Positions 7,710-15,986 of a stretch of 64,000 nt of DNA are shown piece after piece. The first letter of the stretch is position 1; each line of letters opens with the position of its first letter. The DNA comes from Faeciplasma sp964650705. Its GTDB lineage: Bacteria > Bacillota > Clostridia > Oscillospirales > Ruminococcaceae. Location: assembly GCA_964650705.1 (NCBI GenBank), contig CAZYUJ010000005.1:1-64000 (forward strand), read 5' to 3'. The position numbers and the translations under genes are program-made. The notes beneath the pieces are model-generated. The model did not search any database. It was not told the origin of the DNA and saw only the letters and a list, made by a program, of their open reading frames with translations.

Positions 7710-8915
7710 TCATTTCACTTCAGAATACATTTTATTGTGATCTATCGTTACGCCTTTGGCTTCAAACAGCTCGCTGATGGTCACGAACTTATAACCCTCA
7801 GCCAAAAGCTCGGGAACGATAAGCTTTACAGCTTCAACGGTCTCATAGTTGTCCCAGCCGTCATGCATCAAAACGATAACGCCGTCAGCGGCGAAGTTCA
7901 AGACGTTTTGTGCTCTTTCCTCAGCAGAAATTCCCGTCCAGTCCAAAGAATCATGTCCGAAGATGAAGGTGAGGTCGATGGTGTCGTGCATAGTCTGGCT
8001 CACGTTAAGGAAGGGAGGGCGGAACAAAACGGGCTCAACGCCGACATACTGCTCAACAAGATCCTGAACGTAGTTGATCTCCTCTTCAAGTGTGGGAGGT
8101 ATCATGTTTCCCATCTGCTGATGAGATTTGGAATGGTTTCCGATCTCACAGCCCATTTCATAGGCACGCTTCATAACCTCAGCAGTCTCGTCGTTGATGT
8201 TGTTGCCGATAACGAAGAAGGTTCCGACGATGCCCATTTCCTCGAAATAGTCCAAAAGCGCATTCGTTGAGCCCAAGGAAGGGCCGTCATCAAAGGAAAG
8301 CGCAATGAGCTTGTCATCGGGGCTGTATCTTGTTTCTTCTTTAACTGAAGCAGCCGTTGTTGTTACGGTCGTGGCGGCTGTTGTCGTAGCGGCTGTTGTC
8401 GTAGCTTGAGTCGCAGAAACAAAGTCATCGCTCAAATATCCGCTTTTAACATAACCCGTGATATCGCCGCAGGCCACAAGATACCACGTTCCGTCAACGA
8501 TCTCGCTGACCAAGACCTTGTCGCCCTTTTCAAGCTTCGCCACACGCTTTGCGTCCTCATCGGGAGCTTCACGCACGCTGGCTTCACGCTTGATATACAT
8601 TTCCCTCGAGACCGCAACGATCTCACGCGTCGTTGTGGCTTCGGTCGTCGTTGTAACAACCGTTGTTGTCTCGGGAGTTGTTGCGGTCGCCTCGGTCGTG
8701 GTTACCTCGGTTGTCGTTGATTCGGTCGTGGTCGCCTCTGTGGTAGTCTCGGCTGTGGTCGTTTCAGTAGTTGCAGACGTTTCGGGAACGTCTGTAACGA
8801 TCATATCCTCACTCACGGGAGGGTCGATGGGTTGATTGACACCCTCATTTTTTGCACAGGAAACAAGCGAAAATACCATCACCAAGAAAAGTATAAACGA
8901 CAATAATCTTTTCAT
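7710..8915 (-). CDS. Lipoprotein polysaccharide deacetylase with SH3 domain and Thr-rich linkers
   Basis: This 401-aa lipoprotein has lipobox LVSC (Cys20), a long Thr/Glu linker (about 48-97), a bacterial SH3 domain (about 100-163), a second Thr/Ala linker and a NodB-type deacetylase domain (about 200-390). Catalytic features include SFDDGP (general-base and metal Asp), HSKSH (metal His pair), RPPF and LMHD. NodB enzymes remove acetyl groups from peptidoglycan or other N-acetylated polymers; the SH3 domain suggests cell-wall anchoring. The catalytic region is identical at DNA level to the upstream gene for 565 bp. It starts 3 bp after that gene's stop region. Confidence 0.9.
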   Translation of the reverse strand: MKRLLSFILFLVMVFSLVSCAKNEGVNQPIDPPVSEDMIVTDVPETSATTETTTAETTTEATTTESTTTEVTTTEATATTPETTTVVTTTTEATTTREIVAVSREMYIKREASVREAPDEDAKRVAKLEKGDKVLVSEIVDGTWYLVACGDITGYVKSGYLSDDFVSATQATTTAATTTAATTVTTTAASVKEETRYSPDDKLIALSFDDGPSLGSTNALLDYFEEMGIVGTFFVIGNNINDETAEVMKRAYEMGCEIGNHSKSHQQMGNMIPPTLEEEINYVQDLVEQYVGVEPVLFRPPFLNVSQTMHDTIDLTFIFGHDSLDWTGISAEERAQNVLNFAADGVIVLMHDGWDNYETVEAVKLIVPELLAEGYKFVTISELFEAKGVTIDHNKMYSEVK

Positions 8916-8918
8916 AGC

Positions 8919-9677
8919 TTACTTCACGTTTGTATTTGAATAGATAACACCGCTGTTGGCTTCGGGGGTTATGCCCTTTGCTTCAAACAGCTCGCTGATG
9001 GTCACGAACTTATAACCCTCAGCCAAAAGCTCGGGAACGATAAGCTTTACAGCTTCAACGGTCTCATAGTTGTCCCAGCCGTCATGCATCAAAACGATAA
9101 CGCCGTCAGCGGCGAAGTTCAAGACGTTTTGTGCTCTTTCCTCAGCAGAAATTCCCGTCCAGTCCAAAGAATCATGTCCGAAGATGAAGGTGAGGTCGAT
9201 GGTGTCGTGCATAGTCTGGCTCACGTTAAGGAAGGGAGGGCGGAACAAAACGGGCTCAACGCCGACATACTGCTCAACAAGATCCTGAACGTAGTTGATC
9301 TCCTCTTCAAGTGTGGGAGGTATCATGTTTCCCATCTGCTGATGAGATTTGGAATGGTTTCCGATCTCACAGCCCATTTCATAGGCACGCTTCATAACCT
9401 CAGCAGTCTCGTCGTTGATGTTGTTGCCGATAACGAAGAAGGTTCCGACGATGCCCATTTCCTCGAAATAGTCCAAAAGCGCATTCGTTGAGCCCAAGGA
9501 AGGGCCGTCATCAAAGGAAAGCGCAATGAGCTTGTCATCGGGGCCGTATTTCGGCCTTTCCTCTATAATATCCGAATCATTGGCCAATGCGTCATTGTCC
9601 GCATCAGAATCGGCAGGAGCGCCGCATCCGCAAAGCAAAAGCATAAAAGCTAAAATAAGAGCAAAAAGTCTTTTCAT
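8919..9677 (-). CDS. Lipoprotein polysaccharide deacetylase, compact paralogue
   Basis: This 252-aa protein (ATG 9677 with AAAGGAG upstream) has lipobox LLCGC, a short acidic linker and a NodB domain with SFDDGP, HSKSH, RPPF and LMHD motifs. It lacks the SH3 domain and long Thr linkers of its neighbour. Bases 8980-9544 are the same as 7759-8323 as far as read, while both ends diverge at once, so the catalytic block was recently copied or converted. It is the first gene of the two-gene operon and probably acts on the same cell-wall substrate. Confidence 0.88.
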   Translation of the reverse strand: MKRLFALILAFMLLLCGCGAPADSDADNDALANDSDIIEERPKYGPDDKLIALSFDDGPSLGSTNALLDYFEEMGIVGTFFVIGNNINDETAEVMKRAYEMGCEIGNHSKSHQQMGNMIPPTLEEEINYVQDLVEQYVGVEPVLFRPPFLNVSQTMHDTIDLTFIFGHDSLDWTGISAEERAQNVLNFAADGVIVLMHDGWDNYETVEAVKLIVPELLAEGYKFVTISELFEAKGITPEANSGVIYSNTNVK

Positions 9678-9812
9678 TTCAAATCTCCTTTGGCAGTTAA
9701 ATTTAAGAATATTATACAACTGTTTTTCAAAAAACGCAAGACCGTTTCGGCAATATTGACACAGACGCTAAAAGTCGGATATAATCATTAAAAAAGCATG
9801 GAGGCGATCTGA

Positions 9813-10295
9813 GTGCCGGATATTTTGTATATCAATGAAGATCATATCTTTTCCTACCGTGTCGGAGGAGTGCTCATCCGAGACGGGAAGATTCTCTTGC
9901 AAAAGCCAAAGAATGATGACTATGCGATAATAGGCGGGCACGTTCACACGTTTGAAACCACAGCCGAGACCCTTGTGCGTGAGTTCAAGGAGGAAACGGG
10001 AGCCAATATCACAGTCGGAAGGCTTCTCGCTGTCGGCGAGATATTTTTCAACTGGCGCAAACCCTGTCATCAAATATCTCTTTATTATGAGGTCACACTT
10101 GACGATGAGACTCAGATACCGCTTGACGGCGTTTTTTCGGGTTACGACGACTTCGGCAACGAAAGAGTTGACCTTGATTTTTGTTGGGTGCCGCTTGATG
10201 AGTTTAAAGACAAAACCGTATATCCCGTGGAGCTGATCCCTCATATCCTTTCGGGCGGCAAAGGGGTCTTGCATTTCGTGTGCAACGACCTGTGA
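9813..10295 (+). CDS. Nudix hydrolase
   Basis: This 160-aa protein contains a full Nudix box at residues 42-64 (G-x5-E-x7-REFKEETG), with the metal-binding glutamates. Nudix enzymes hydrolyse nucleoside diphosphates linked to another group; specificity is unknown. The start is GTG with GGAGGCG upstream; no better ATG exists. It is followed by a GC-rich palindromic segment and then an independent promoter, so it is probably monocistronic. Confidence 0.88.
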   Translation: MPDILYINEDHIFSYRVGGVLIRDGKILLQKPKNDDYAIIGGHVHTFETTAETLVREFKEETGANITVGRLLAVGEIFFNWRKPCHQISLYYEVTLDDETQIPLDGVFSGYDDFGNERVDLDFCWVPLDEFKDKTVYPVELIPHILSGGKGVLHFVCNDL

Positions 10296-10299
10296 TCAG

Positions 10300-10380
10300 G
10301 CGCGGGCGCATCCGCCCGACCCTCGCCCGCCCCTTCGGGGCGGCTCGGCTCACGCGGCGCACTCCGCGCCACTCGAAATC
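10300..10380. repeat. GC-rich palindromic intergenic segment
   Basis: This very GC-rich stretch contains nested palindromes, including CCGCCCCTTCGGGGCGG and inverted GCGCC/GGCGC pieces. It resembles in composition the larger GC-rich repeats found at 24, 30, 43, 46, 48 and 50 kb but lacks their shared modules. It may serve as the 3' hairpin of the Nudix transcript. Confidence 0.4.
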
Positions 10381-10391
10381 CCCGAAAAACC

Positions 10392-10419
10392 TTGCACAAA
10401 CGCGTATTTGTGCTATAAT
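10392..10419 (+). promoter_or_regulatory. Promoter with internal palindrome for the M28 operon
   Basis: TTGCAC (10392-10397) and TATAAT (10414-10419) are 16 nt apart. A perfect inverted repeat GCACAAA-N6-TTTGTGC (10394-10413) fills the spacer, which would suit a repressor operator. Confidence 0.65.
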
Positions 10420-10451
10420 TAAAGAAGTTATTGATCAGGGAGGTCAAATCT

Positions 10452-11675
10452 ATGAAACTTTGTGATATTGAAAGAATTTTTAACGAAACTGCTTATGTCC
10501 GTATGGGCGGCAGCCAGGAAGAGCTTAAATGTGCCGAATACTTAAAGGGCGAATGTGAAAAGCGCGGACTCGATGCCGAGATCGTTCCCTTCGAGGTCGA
10601 GATGGCTTCCATCAAGCAGGCTCATCTTTATATCGACGGAAAGGAAGTCACCTGTAAGGGATATCTTAACTGCGGCTCGGGAGAGATCGAAGCCGAGCTT
10701 TACTATCTTTCCAACACCTCGAAGTATGCGCTCTCTCAGTGTAAGGGAAAGATCGTTATGATCGACGGATATTTGGGATATTGGATGTATCAGGACCTTT
10801 TAGAAAACGGCGCAGTCGGATTTATTACATATGACGGCAACGCAAACTATGTTGACTTCGACATCGACCAGCGTGAGCTGAGATCCTATGTCTCGAACGG
10901 CAACAAGATATTGGGCGTTAACATCAACGCAAAGCACGCAATAGAGCTCGTCAACAATAACGCAAAGACCGCCAGAATCGTTATCGAGCAGGATGAATAC
11001 AAGGGCGAATCGAGAAACGTCATCGCCGAGATCAAGGGCGAGACCGACGAGACTGTCGTTTTCACCGCACACTATGATTCAACCTCACTTTCACAGGGTG
11101 CATATGACAATATGTCGGGAAGTGTCGGACTTTTGGGCATTGCCGAGCATTTCCTCGCTAACCCCTCAAAGAGAACTGTTCGCTTTATCTGGTGCGGCTC
11201 TGAAGAACGAGGACTTTTGGGCTCTAAGGCATATTGCAGTGCAAACGAAGAGGAGCTCAAAAACGTTGTTTTGAACATCAACCTCGATATGATCGGCTGC
11301 ATTATGGGTAAGTTCATCGCTTGCTGCACCACCGAGGAAAAGCTCGTTAACTATATCGAATACTTCAGCGATGAATACGGCTTCGGCGTAAGTGCGAAGC
11401 AGGATGTTTATTCCTCTGACTCCACACCTTTTGCGGACAAGGGTGTGCCCGCACTTTCGTTTGCGAGAATCGCTCCTCACAACACAGCAACCATCCACAA
11501 CAGCTATGACACCAAGGCTTTGATGAAGGCTGAGCAGATGGCAAAGGATATAGACTTTATCAACGCATTCTCTGACAGAATGGCAAATGCGGCTCGTTGC
11601 CCCGTATCGAGAGATATCCCCGAAAAGATGAAGGAAGAGCTTGATTACTATCTCACAAGAAAGCGCAGAAAGTGA
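10452..11675 (+). CDS. M28-family zinc aminopeptidase with PA domain
   Basis: This 407-aa protein has an inserted protease-associated domain (about 85-170) in an M28 peptidase. The zinc ligands and catalytic residues are visible: H207 (TAHYDS), D219 (YDN), E251/E252 (GSEERGLLGS), D279 (NLDMIG) and H349. There is no signal peptide, so it probably acts in the cytoplasm, releasing N-terminal amino acids from peptides. ATG 10452 follows GGGAGG at good spacing. Its stop overlaps the start of the GNAT gene by one base, so the two are co-transcribed, possibly with the MazG-like gene. Confidence 0.9.
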   Translation: MKLCDIERIFNETAYVRMGGSQEELKCAEYLKGECEKRGLDAEIVPFEVEMASIKQAHLYIDGKEVTCKGYLNCGSGEIEAELYYLSNTSKYALSQCKGKIVMIDGYLGYWMYQDLLENGAVGFITYDGNANYVDFDIDQRELRSYVSNGNKILGVNINAKHAIELVNNNAKTARIVIEQDEYKGESRNVIAEIKGETDETVVFTAHYDSTSLSQGAYDNMSGSVGLLGIAEHFLANPSKRTVRFIWCGSEERGLLGSKAYCSANEEELKNVVLNINLDMIGCIMGKFIACCTTEEKLVNYIEYFSDEYGFGVSAKQDVYSSDSTPFADKGVPALSFARIAPHNTATIHNSYDTKALMKAEQMAKDIDFINAFSDRMANAARCPVSRDIPEKMKEELDYYLTRKRRK

Positions 11676-12091
11676 TGAATATAAAGGCTTATGAATGTTT
11701 GTGCGACGATGCGCTGAAGATCCGCATAACCGTTTTCGTCGAGGAGCAAGGCTTCAGGGACGAATTTGACGATATCGACGAGCGCGCTTTGCACCTCGTC
11801 ATGTACGACGGCGATATTCCGATAGCGACCTGTAGATGCTTTTATGAGGATTCCCCCGAATGTTGGCACATCGGACGTGTTGCGGTTTTGAAGGAATACC
11901 GTGGCAAGGGCTTGGGCAAAGAGGTCATGCAAGAAGCCGAGCGCCTTATCAAGCTCAAGGGCGGCAAGGTGTGTGAGCTTTCGTCTCAGTGCCGGGCGCA
12001 GGGTTTTTATGAATCCTGCGGATATAAAGCTGAGGGTGAGACATATCTCGACGAGGGATGTCCGCATATTAAAATGACGAAACATATATAA
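11675..12091 (+). CDS. GNAT N-acetyltransferase, ElaA/YjcF-like
   Basis: This 138-aa protein has the ElaA-like N terminus VFVEEQGF...DEFDDID and the acetyl-CoA binding segment VAVLKEYRGKGLGKEVM (Q/R-x-x-G-x-G type) near residues 68-84. GNAT enzymes transfer acetyl groups to amines; the acceptor is unknown. The ATG at 11675 overlaps the peptidase stop (TGATG). A GTG at 11672 is possible but less likely. It lies in the same operon as the M28 peptidase. Confidence 0.85.
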   Translation: MNIKAYECLCDDALKIRITVFVEEQGFRDEFDDIDERALHLVMYDGDIPIATCRCFYEDSPECWHIGRVAVLKEYRGKGLGKEVMQEAERLIKLKGGKVCELSSQCRAQGFYESCGYKAEGETYLDEGCPHIKMTKHI

Positions 12092-12126
12092 AAATATGAA
12101 ATCGACAATTGCACAAGGAGAATATA

Positions 12127-12447
12127 ATGACAATCAACGAATTTCAGAAGCTTGCGATGGTCACTCTCAACCCCGGGCTTGACAAAAAGGACGTTTTGAT
12201 AAACGGAGTTATGGGACTTTGCGGCGAATCGGGTGAGGCTATTGACATCGTAAAAAAGCATTTGGCACAGGGGCACGAGCTTGACCGCAAGCATTTAATT
12301 GAAGAGCTCGGCGATATTGCGTGGTATTTGGCGGAAACGGCATATGCCTTGGACGTTGATCTGGAATCCGTCCTTGAGGGCAACATCGAAAAGCTTAAAA
12401 AGCGCTATCCCGAAGGGTTCGACTCTGAAAAGTCAATCGAAAGATAA
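12127..12447 (+). CDS. MazG-like nucleotide pyrophosphohydrolase
   Basis: This 106-aa all-helical protein has the MazG-type metal-binding pattern: GESGEAIDI, followed about 25 residues later by EELGDIAWYL. Such proteins hydrolyse non-canonical or stress-related NTPs to NMP and pyrophosphate. Length fits single-domain MazG-like proteins. ATG 12127 is chosen over an upstream TTG because AAGGAG lies 7 nt before it. It follows the GNAT gene by 35 bp and ends at a strong terminator. Confidence 0.85.
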   Translation: MTINEFQKLAMVTLNPGLDKKDVLINGVMGLCGESGEAIDIVKKHLAQGHELDRKHLIEELGDIAWYLAETAYALDVDLESVLEGNIEKLKKRYPEGFDSEKSIER

Positions 12448-12453
12448 TACCAA

Positions 12454-12485
12454 AAGACCTATCCCACAAGATAGGTCTTATTTTT
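12454..12485 (+). terminator. Terminator of the M28-GNAT-MazG operon
   Basis: AAGACCTATC (12454-12463) pairs with GATAGGTCTT (12470-12479), followed by ATTTTTTATT. Confidence 0.85.
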
Positions 12486-12518
12486 TATTATTTTAAACTA
12501 AAAAATTGCTCAACCCCC

Positions 12519-12547
12519 TTGTAAATCAAAGCAAATGATGATAAAAT
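12519..12547 (+). promoter_or_regulatory. Promoter for the GH94 gene
   Basis: TTGTAA (12519-12524) and TAAAAT (12542-12547) are separated by 17 nt, about 50 bp before the gene start. Confidence 0.55.
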
Positions 12548-12599
12548 TATTGTGACCGTGCTACGGCAACTATCTTTTGAAAGATCAGGAGGAAAATCA

Positions 12600-14999
12600 A
12601 TGCAATACGGCCATTTTGATTTAAAGAATAAGGAGTATATCATCACATCTCCCAACACTCCCGCACCTTGGTGCAACTATCTGGGCTCCCCTGCTTACGG
12701 CGCAATCATCTCAAATAACGCCGCAGGATACAGCTTTGTTCAGTCGGGCGCAAACGGCAGAATCGCAAGATACCGTTTCAACTCGAACATGGCTCTCCCC
12801 GGAAGATACATCTATATCCGCGACAACGACACCGCTGACTATTGGTCGGCTTCCTGGCAGCCTGTGGGCAAGCCGTTGGACGAATACAAGTCGGAATGCC
12901 GTCACGGCACAGCATACACAGTTATCACCTCTGAATACACAGGTATCAGATCGGAAGCTACATACTATGTTCCGATGAACTCTACCTATGAAGTTTGGAG
13001 AACAAAGATCACAAACACTTCCGACAAGGAAAGAAAGCTCTCGGTCTATGGCTTTATAGAATTCACAAACGAAAATAACTATGAACAGGATCAGGTCAAC
13101 CTTCAGTATACCTTGTTCATAACAAGAACCGAGCTTATGGGCAACAAGATCGTTCAGCACATCAACGAAAACTCGGGCAAGGATGCAACCGGCACTACCA
13201 ACTGGCGTGAGCGTTTCTTCGGCCTTGTAGGCGCTGACGTGACCGCCGCTAACGGCAACCTTGACAGCTTCATCGGCTCTTACAGAACATATTCCAACCC
13301 TATCGCTGTTGAGTCGGGCAAGTGTGACGGAGTGATGAACTATAACTCGAACGCTTGCGGCGCTTTGCAATCTGATATCACTCTTGCTGCAGGCGAAACA
13401 AAAGAGCTTATCTATGTCTTAGGTCAGAGAACACCCAAGGCTGCTGATGAGATCTTGGCACTTTATAACGAAGAGGGCAGAGTTGACCGCGAGGTTGAAG
13501 AACTCAAAAACTATTGGCACGCTAAGCTTGAAAACTTCTCGGTTGAGACGCCCAGCGAAGAATTCAACAACATGATCAACGTTTGGAACGCTTATCAGTG
13601 CTTCATCACATTCACTTGGAGCCGTGCGGCATCCTTAATTTACTGCGGACTCAGAAACGGTTATGGCTACCGTGACACCGTTCAGGATATTCAGGGCATC
13701 ATCCACCTTGATCCCGAAATGGCACTCGAGAAGATCAAGTTCATGATCTCGGCACAGGTCGATAACGGCGGCGGTTTGCCCCTCGTTAAATTCAACCACA
13801 ACGCAGGGCACGAGGACACTCCCGACGATGCTTCCTATGTTCAGTCTACGGGTCACCCCTCATATAGAGCTGACGATGCTTTGTGGCTCTTCCCCACAAT
13901 TGCAAAGTATATCGGTGAATCGGGCAAGAAGGAATTCTTAGACGAAGTTATCGTATATGCTAACGGCGGTGAGGACACTGTTTACGATCACCTTAAGCGT
14001 GCTATCAACTTCTCAATGGAGCGTTTGGGCGCACACGATATGCCCGCAGGACTCCACGCCGACTGGAACGACTGCTTGAGAATGGGCGCAAAGGGTGAAT
14101 CCACCTTCGTTGCATTCCAGCTCTATTATGCAATGACAATGATGCACGACTTGGCTGTTGAAAGAGGCGACTCTGAATACGTTAAGTATATCGACGAGGT
14201 TCAGGCTAAATTGGGTGCAAGCCTTGAAAAGTGCTGGGACGAGGACAGATTCATAAGAGGTATCCGTGAGGACGGCGTTATCGTCGGCGCAAAGAAGGAT
14301 CCCGAAGCTAATATGTGGCTCAATCCTCAGAGCTGGTCGGTAATCTCCGGCTTCGCAACAAAGGAACAGGGCGAGACCGCAATGGAATCCGTTCACTCCA
14401 TCCTTAACACCAAATACGGCGTTAAGCTTTTGGAGCCGCCTTATGTTGATCACATGTTCGGCGGCGCTTTGATGCATATCTTCAATCCCGACACCAAGGA
14501 AAACGGCGGTATCTTCTCACAGTCTCAGGGCTGGGCTATCCTTGCTGAATCCCTTTTGGGTCACGGCAACCGTGCTTTTGAATACTTCCTTGAAAGCTCG
14601 CCTGCGACCATGAACGACAAGGCTGAGATCAGAGTTATCGAGCCTTATGTTCACGGTCAGTTCGTTGAATCGACCGCTTCTCCCTTCGAGGGCAGAGCGC
14701 ACGTTCACTGGCTCACCGGCACTGCTTCGACCGTTATGGTCGGCTGTGTTGAGGGTATCTGCGGTATGAGACCGAACGCCGAAGGCTTGATCGTATCGCC
14801 CGCTATCCCTGCTGAGTGGGACGGCTTCAAGATCGAAAAGAACTTCAGAGGCGCTCACCTTTCTATCGATATCCTCAATCCCGACCACGTTGAATCGGGC
14901 GTTAAGGAGCTTGTTCTTAACGGAGAGAATCTTTGCGGCTGCTTGATCCCTGCTTGCAAGCTTAAGGAAAACAACACAGTCACAGTTGTTTTGGGATAA
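12600..14999 (+). CDS. GH94 glycoside phosphorylase (cellobiose/chitobiose phosphorylase type)
   Basis: This 799-aa cytoplasmic enzyme matches the length and layout of GH94 phosphorylases: an N-terminal beta-sandwich beginning with KEYIITSPNTPAPW, a helical linker, an (alpha/alpha)6 barrel with the catalytic-acid motif HADWNDC near residue 487, and a C-terminal sheet with a WLTGTA phosphate-site motif. It would split a beta-linked disaccharide with phosphate to give sugar 1-phosphate and free sugar, saving ATP. The GLHADWNDC and FVAFQLYYA segments suggest chitobiose- or cellobiose-like substrates; specificity is not settled. ATG 12600 follows AGGAGG. It has its own promoter and terminator. 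Confidence 0.88.
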   Translation: MQYGHFDLKNKEYIITSPNTPAPWCNYLGSPAYGAIISNNAAGYSFVQSGANGRIARYRFNSNMALPGRYIYIRDNDTADYWSASWQPVGKPLDEYKSECRHGTAYTVITSEYTGIRSEATYYVPMNSTYEVWRTKITNTSDKERKLSVYGFIEFTNENNYEQDQVNLQYTLFITRTELMGNKIVQHINENSGKDATGTTNWRERFFGLVGADVTAANGNLDSFIGSYRTYSNPIAVESGKCDGVMNYNSNACGALQSDITLAAGETKELIYVLGQRTPKAADEILALYNEEGRVDREVEELKNYWHAKLENFSVETPSEEFNNMINVWNAYQCFITFTWSRAASLIYCGLRNGYGYRDTVQDIQGIIHLDPEMALEKIKFMISAQVDNGGGLPLVKFNHNAGHEDTPDDASYVQSTGHPSYRADDALWLFPTIAKYIGESGKKEFLDEVIVYANGGEDTVYDHLKRAINFSMERLGAHDMPAGLHADWNDCLRMGAKGESTFVAFQLYYAMTMMHDLAVERGDSEYVKYIDEVQAKLGASLEKCWDEDRFIRGIREDGVIVGAKKDPEANMWLNPQSWSVISGFATKEQGETAMESVHSILNTKYGVKLLEPPYVDHMFGGALMHIFNPDTKENGGIFSQSQGWAILAESLLGHGNRAFEYFLESSPATMNDKAEIRVIEPYVHGQFVESTASPFEGRAHVHWLTGTASTVMVGCVEGICGMRPNAEGLIVSPAIPAEWDGFKIEKNFRGAHLSIDILNPDHVESGVKELVLNGENLCGCLIPACKLKENNTVTVVLG

Positions 15000-15007
15000 A
15001 AATATTT

Positions 15008-15037
15008 CGCCCCGTCCTGATCGGATGGGGCGTTTTT
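15008..15037 (+). terminator. Terminator of the GH94 gene
   Basis: CGCCCCGTCC (15008-15017) pairs with GGATGGGGCG (15023-15032, one G-U), followed by TTTTT. Confidence 0.88.
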
Positions 15038-15049
15038 GGCATATAGGCA

Positions 15050-15175
15050 CAGGATGATGATCCCCCTGTGCAAAGGGGAAAGGGCTGTAATAAGCCTCCC
15101 TCCGAGAGGGAGGGGGACCGCGTCAGCGGTGGAGGGAGCCCATGCGCCTTTGCAGTTCCTTTCCCCCGTCAGCTT
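15050..15175. repeat. Palindromic intergenic repeat of the CCTCCCTC/GAGGGAGG type
   Basis: The segment holds nested inverted repeats (CCTCCCTC-CGA-GAGGGAGG and ACCGC-GTCA-GCGGT) and ends in GGAGGGAGCCC. It has no ribosome site or plausible protein. It resembles the short palindromic repeats common in gut Clostridia, a comparison from memory. Confidence 0.45.
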
Positions 15176-15190
15176 CGCTTGTGCAAATAC

Positions 15191-15228
15191 AAAAACGGCA
15201 TATCTTTTCCGGGATATGCCGTTTTTTT
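15191..15228. terminator. Bidirectional terminator upstream of DUF4956 end
   Basis: AAAAACGGCATATC pairs with GATATGCCGTTTTTTT across a short loop. T-runs on both strands make it suitable to end the leftward VTC-DUF4956 operon. Confidence 0.8.
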
Positions 15229-15276
15229 AAAAACTATTCTTTAGAGTAAGCCTCTAAAATGAGGGGGAATTTTCGT

Positions 15277-15966
15277 TTATTTATACAAATTCATATCGAA
15301 CTCACGCAAGGTCAGGATGACGTCAAGGTTGCCGTTGCGGCATCTGAGCTCATCAACAAACTCACGTCTGTCGACCTCAACAGGAAGGCTGATTATGTAT
15401 CTGAGCTCATAAAGAGAACCGAAGTCGGTCGAGCGGATCTCCTTGAGCGCATATTCATCAGTATACTTTTCCAAGACCTCGTCGAATACGCCTTCGAAAT
15501 TAAGATCCTCGGGGATAGTGATCTTTAGAAGCATGTTCGTAGGCTTGGGAACACCGAACTTTGTGATGCTCAACAAAATCATCACGATGCAAACAACTGC
15601 GGTGATTATAATGGATATTCCGAAATAACCGGTTCCGCATCCAAGACCGATAACGATCGAGAAGAGCAAGCTGACGATATCCTTTGTATCCTTGGGATAG
15701 CTTCTGATCCTCAAAAGAGTTAACGCACCGCCCAACGAAACAGCCGTTGCGACGTTTGAGTTAACGATGAGCGTTACTCCTGCCATCAAGGGAGCCAAAA
15801 TAACGATAGCAGCAGGGAAGCTTGAGATATATCCGCACTTTTTATTTGTCTTGATATAAACGATGCTGAGGATCAAGCCCAAAACAAGTGACAACACCAT
15901 CGAAATGATCGTTCCTGTTGCTGTCAAATCAACGTCACCAACTGCGGGGAAAAGAAATTCCATCAT
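15277..15966 (-). CDS. DUF4956 membrane protein
   Basis: This 229-aa protein has an N-terminal block of about four membrane helices (15-140), including the LGGALTLLRIRSYPKDTKD segment typical of DUF4956, and a C-terminal soluble domain (about 145-229). It follows the VTC-domain polymerase gene by 20 bp; DUF4956 and VTC proteins commonly occur together. A plausible role is to form or gate a membrane complex for polyphosphate made by the partner, but this is inference from pairing. Two adjacent ATGs are possible starts. Confidence 0.8.
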   Translation of the reverse strand: MMEFLFPAVGDVDLTATGTIISMVLSLVLGLILSIVYIKTNKKCGYISSFPAAIVILAPLMAGVTLIVNSNVATAVSLGGALTLLRIRSYPKDTKDIVSLLFSIVIGLGCGTGYFGISIIITAVVCIVMILLSITKFGVPKPTNMLLKITIPEDLNFEGVFDEVLEKYTDEYALKEIRSTDFGSLYELRYIISLPVEVDRREFVDELRCRNGNLDVILTLREFDMNLYK

Positions 15967-15986
15967 GTCTTTATACCGTCCTTTAA

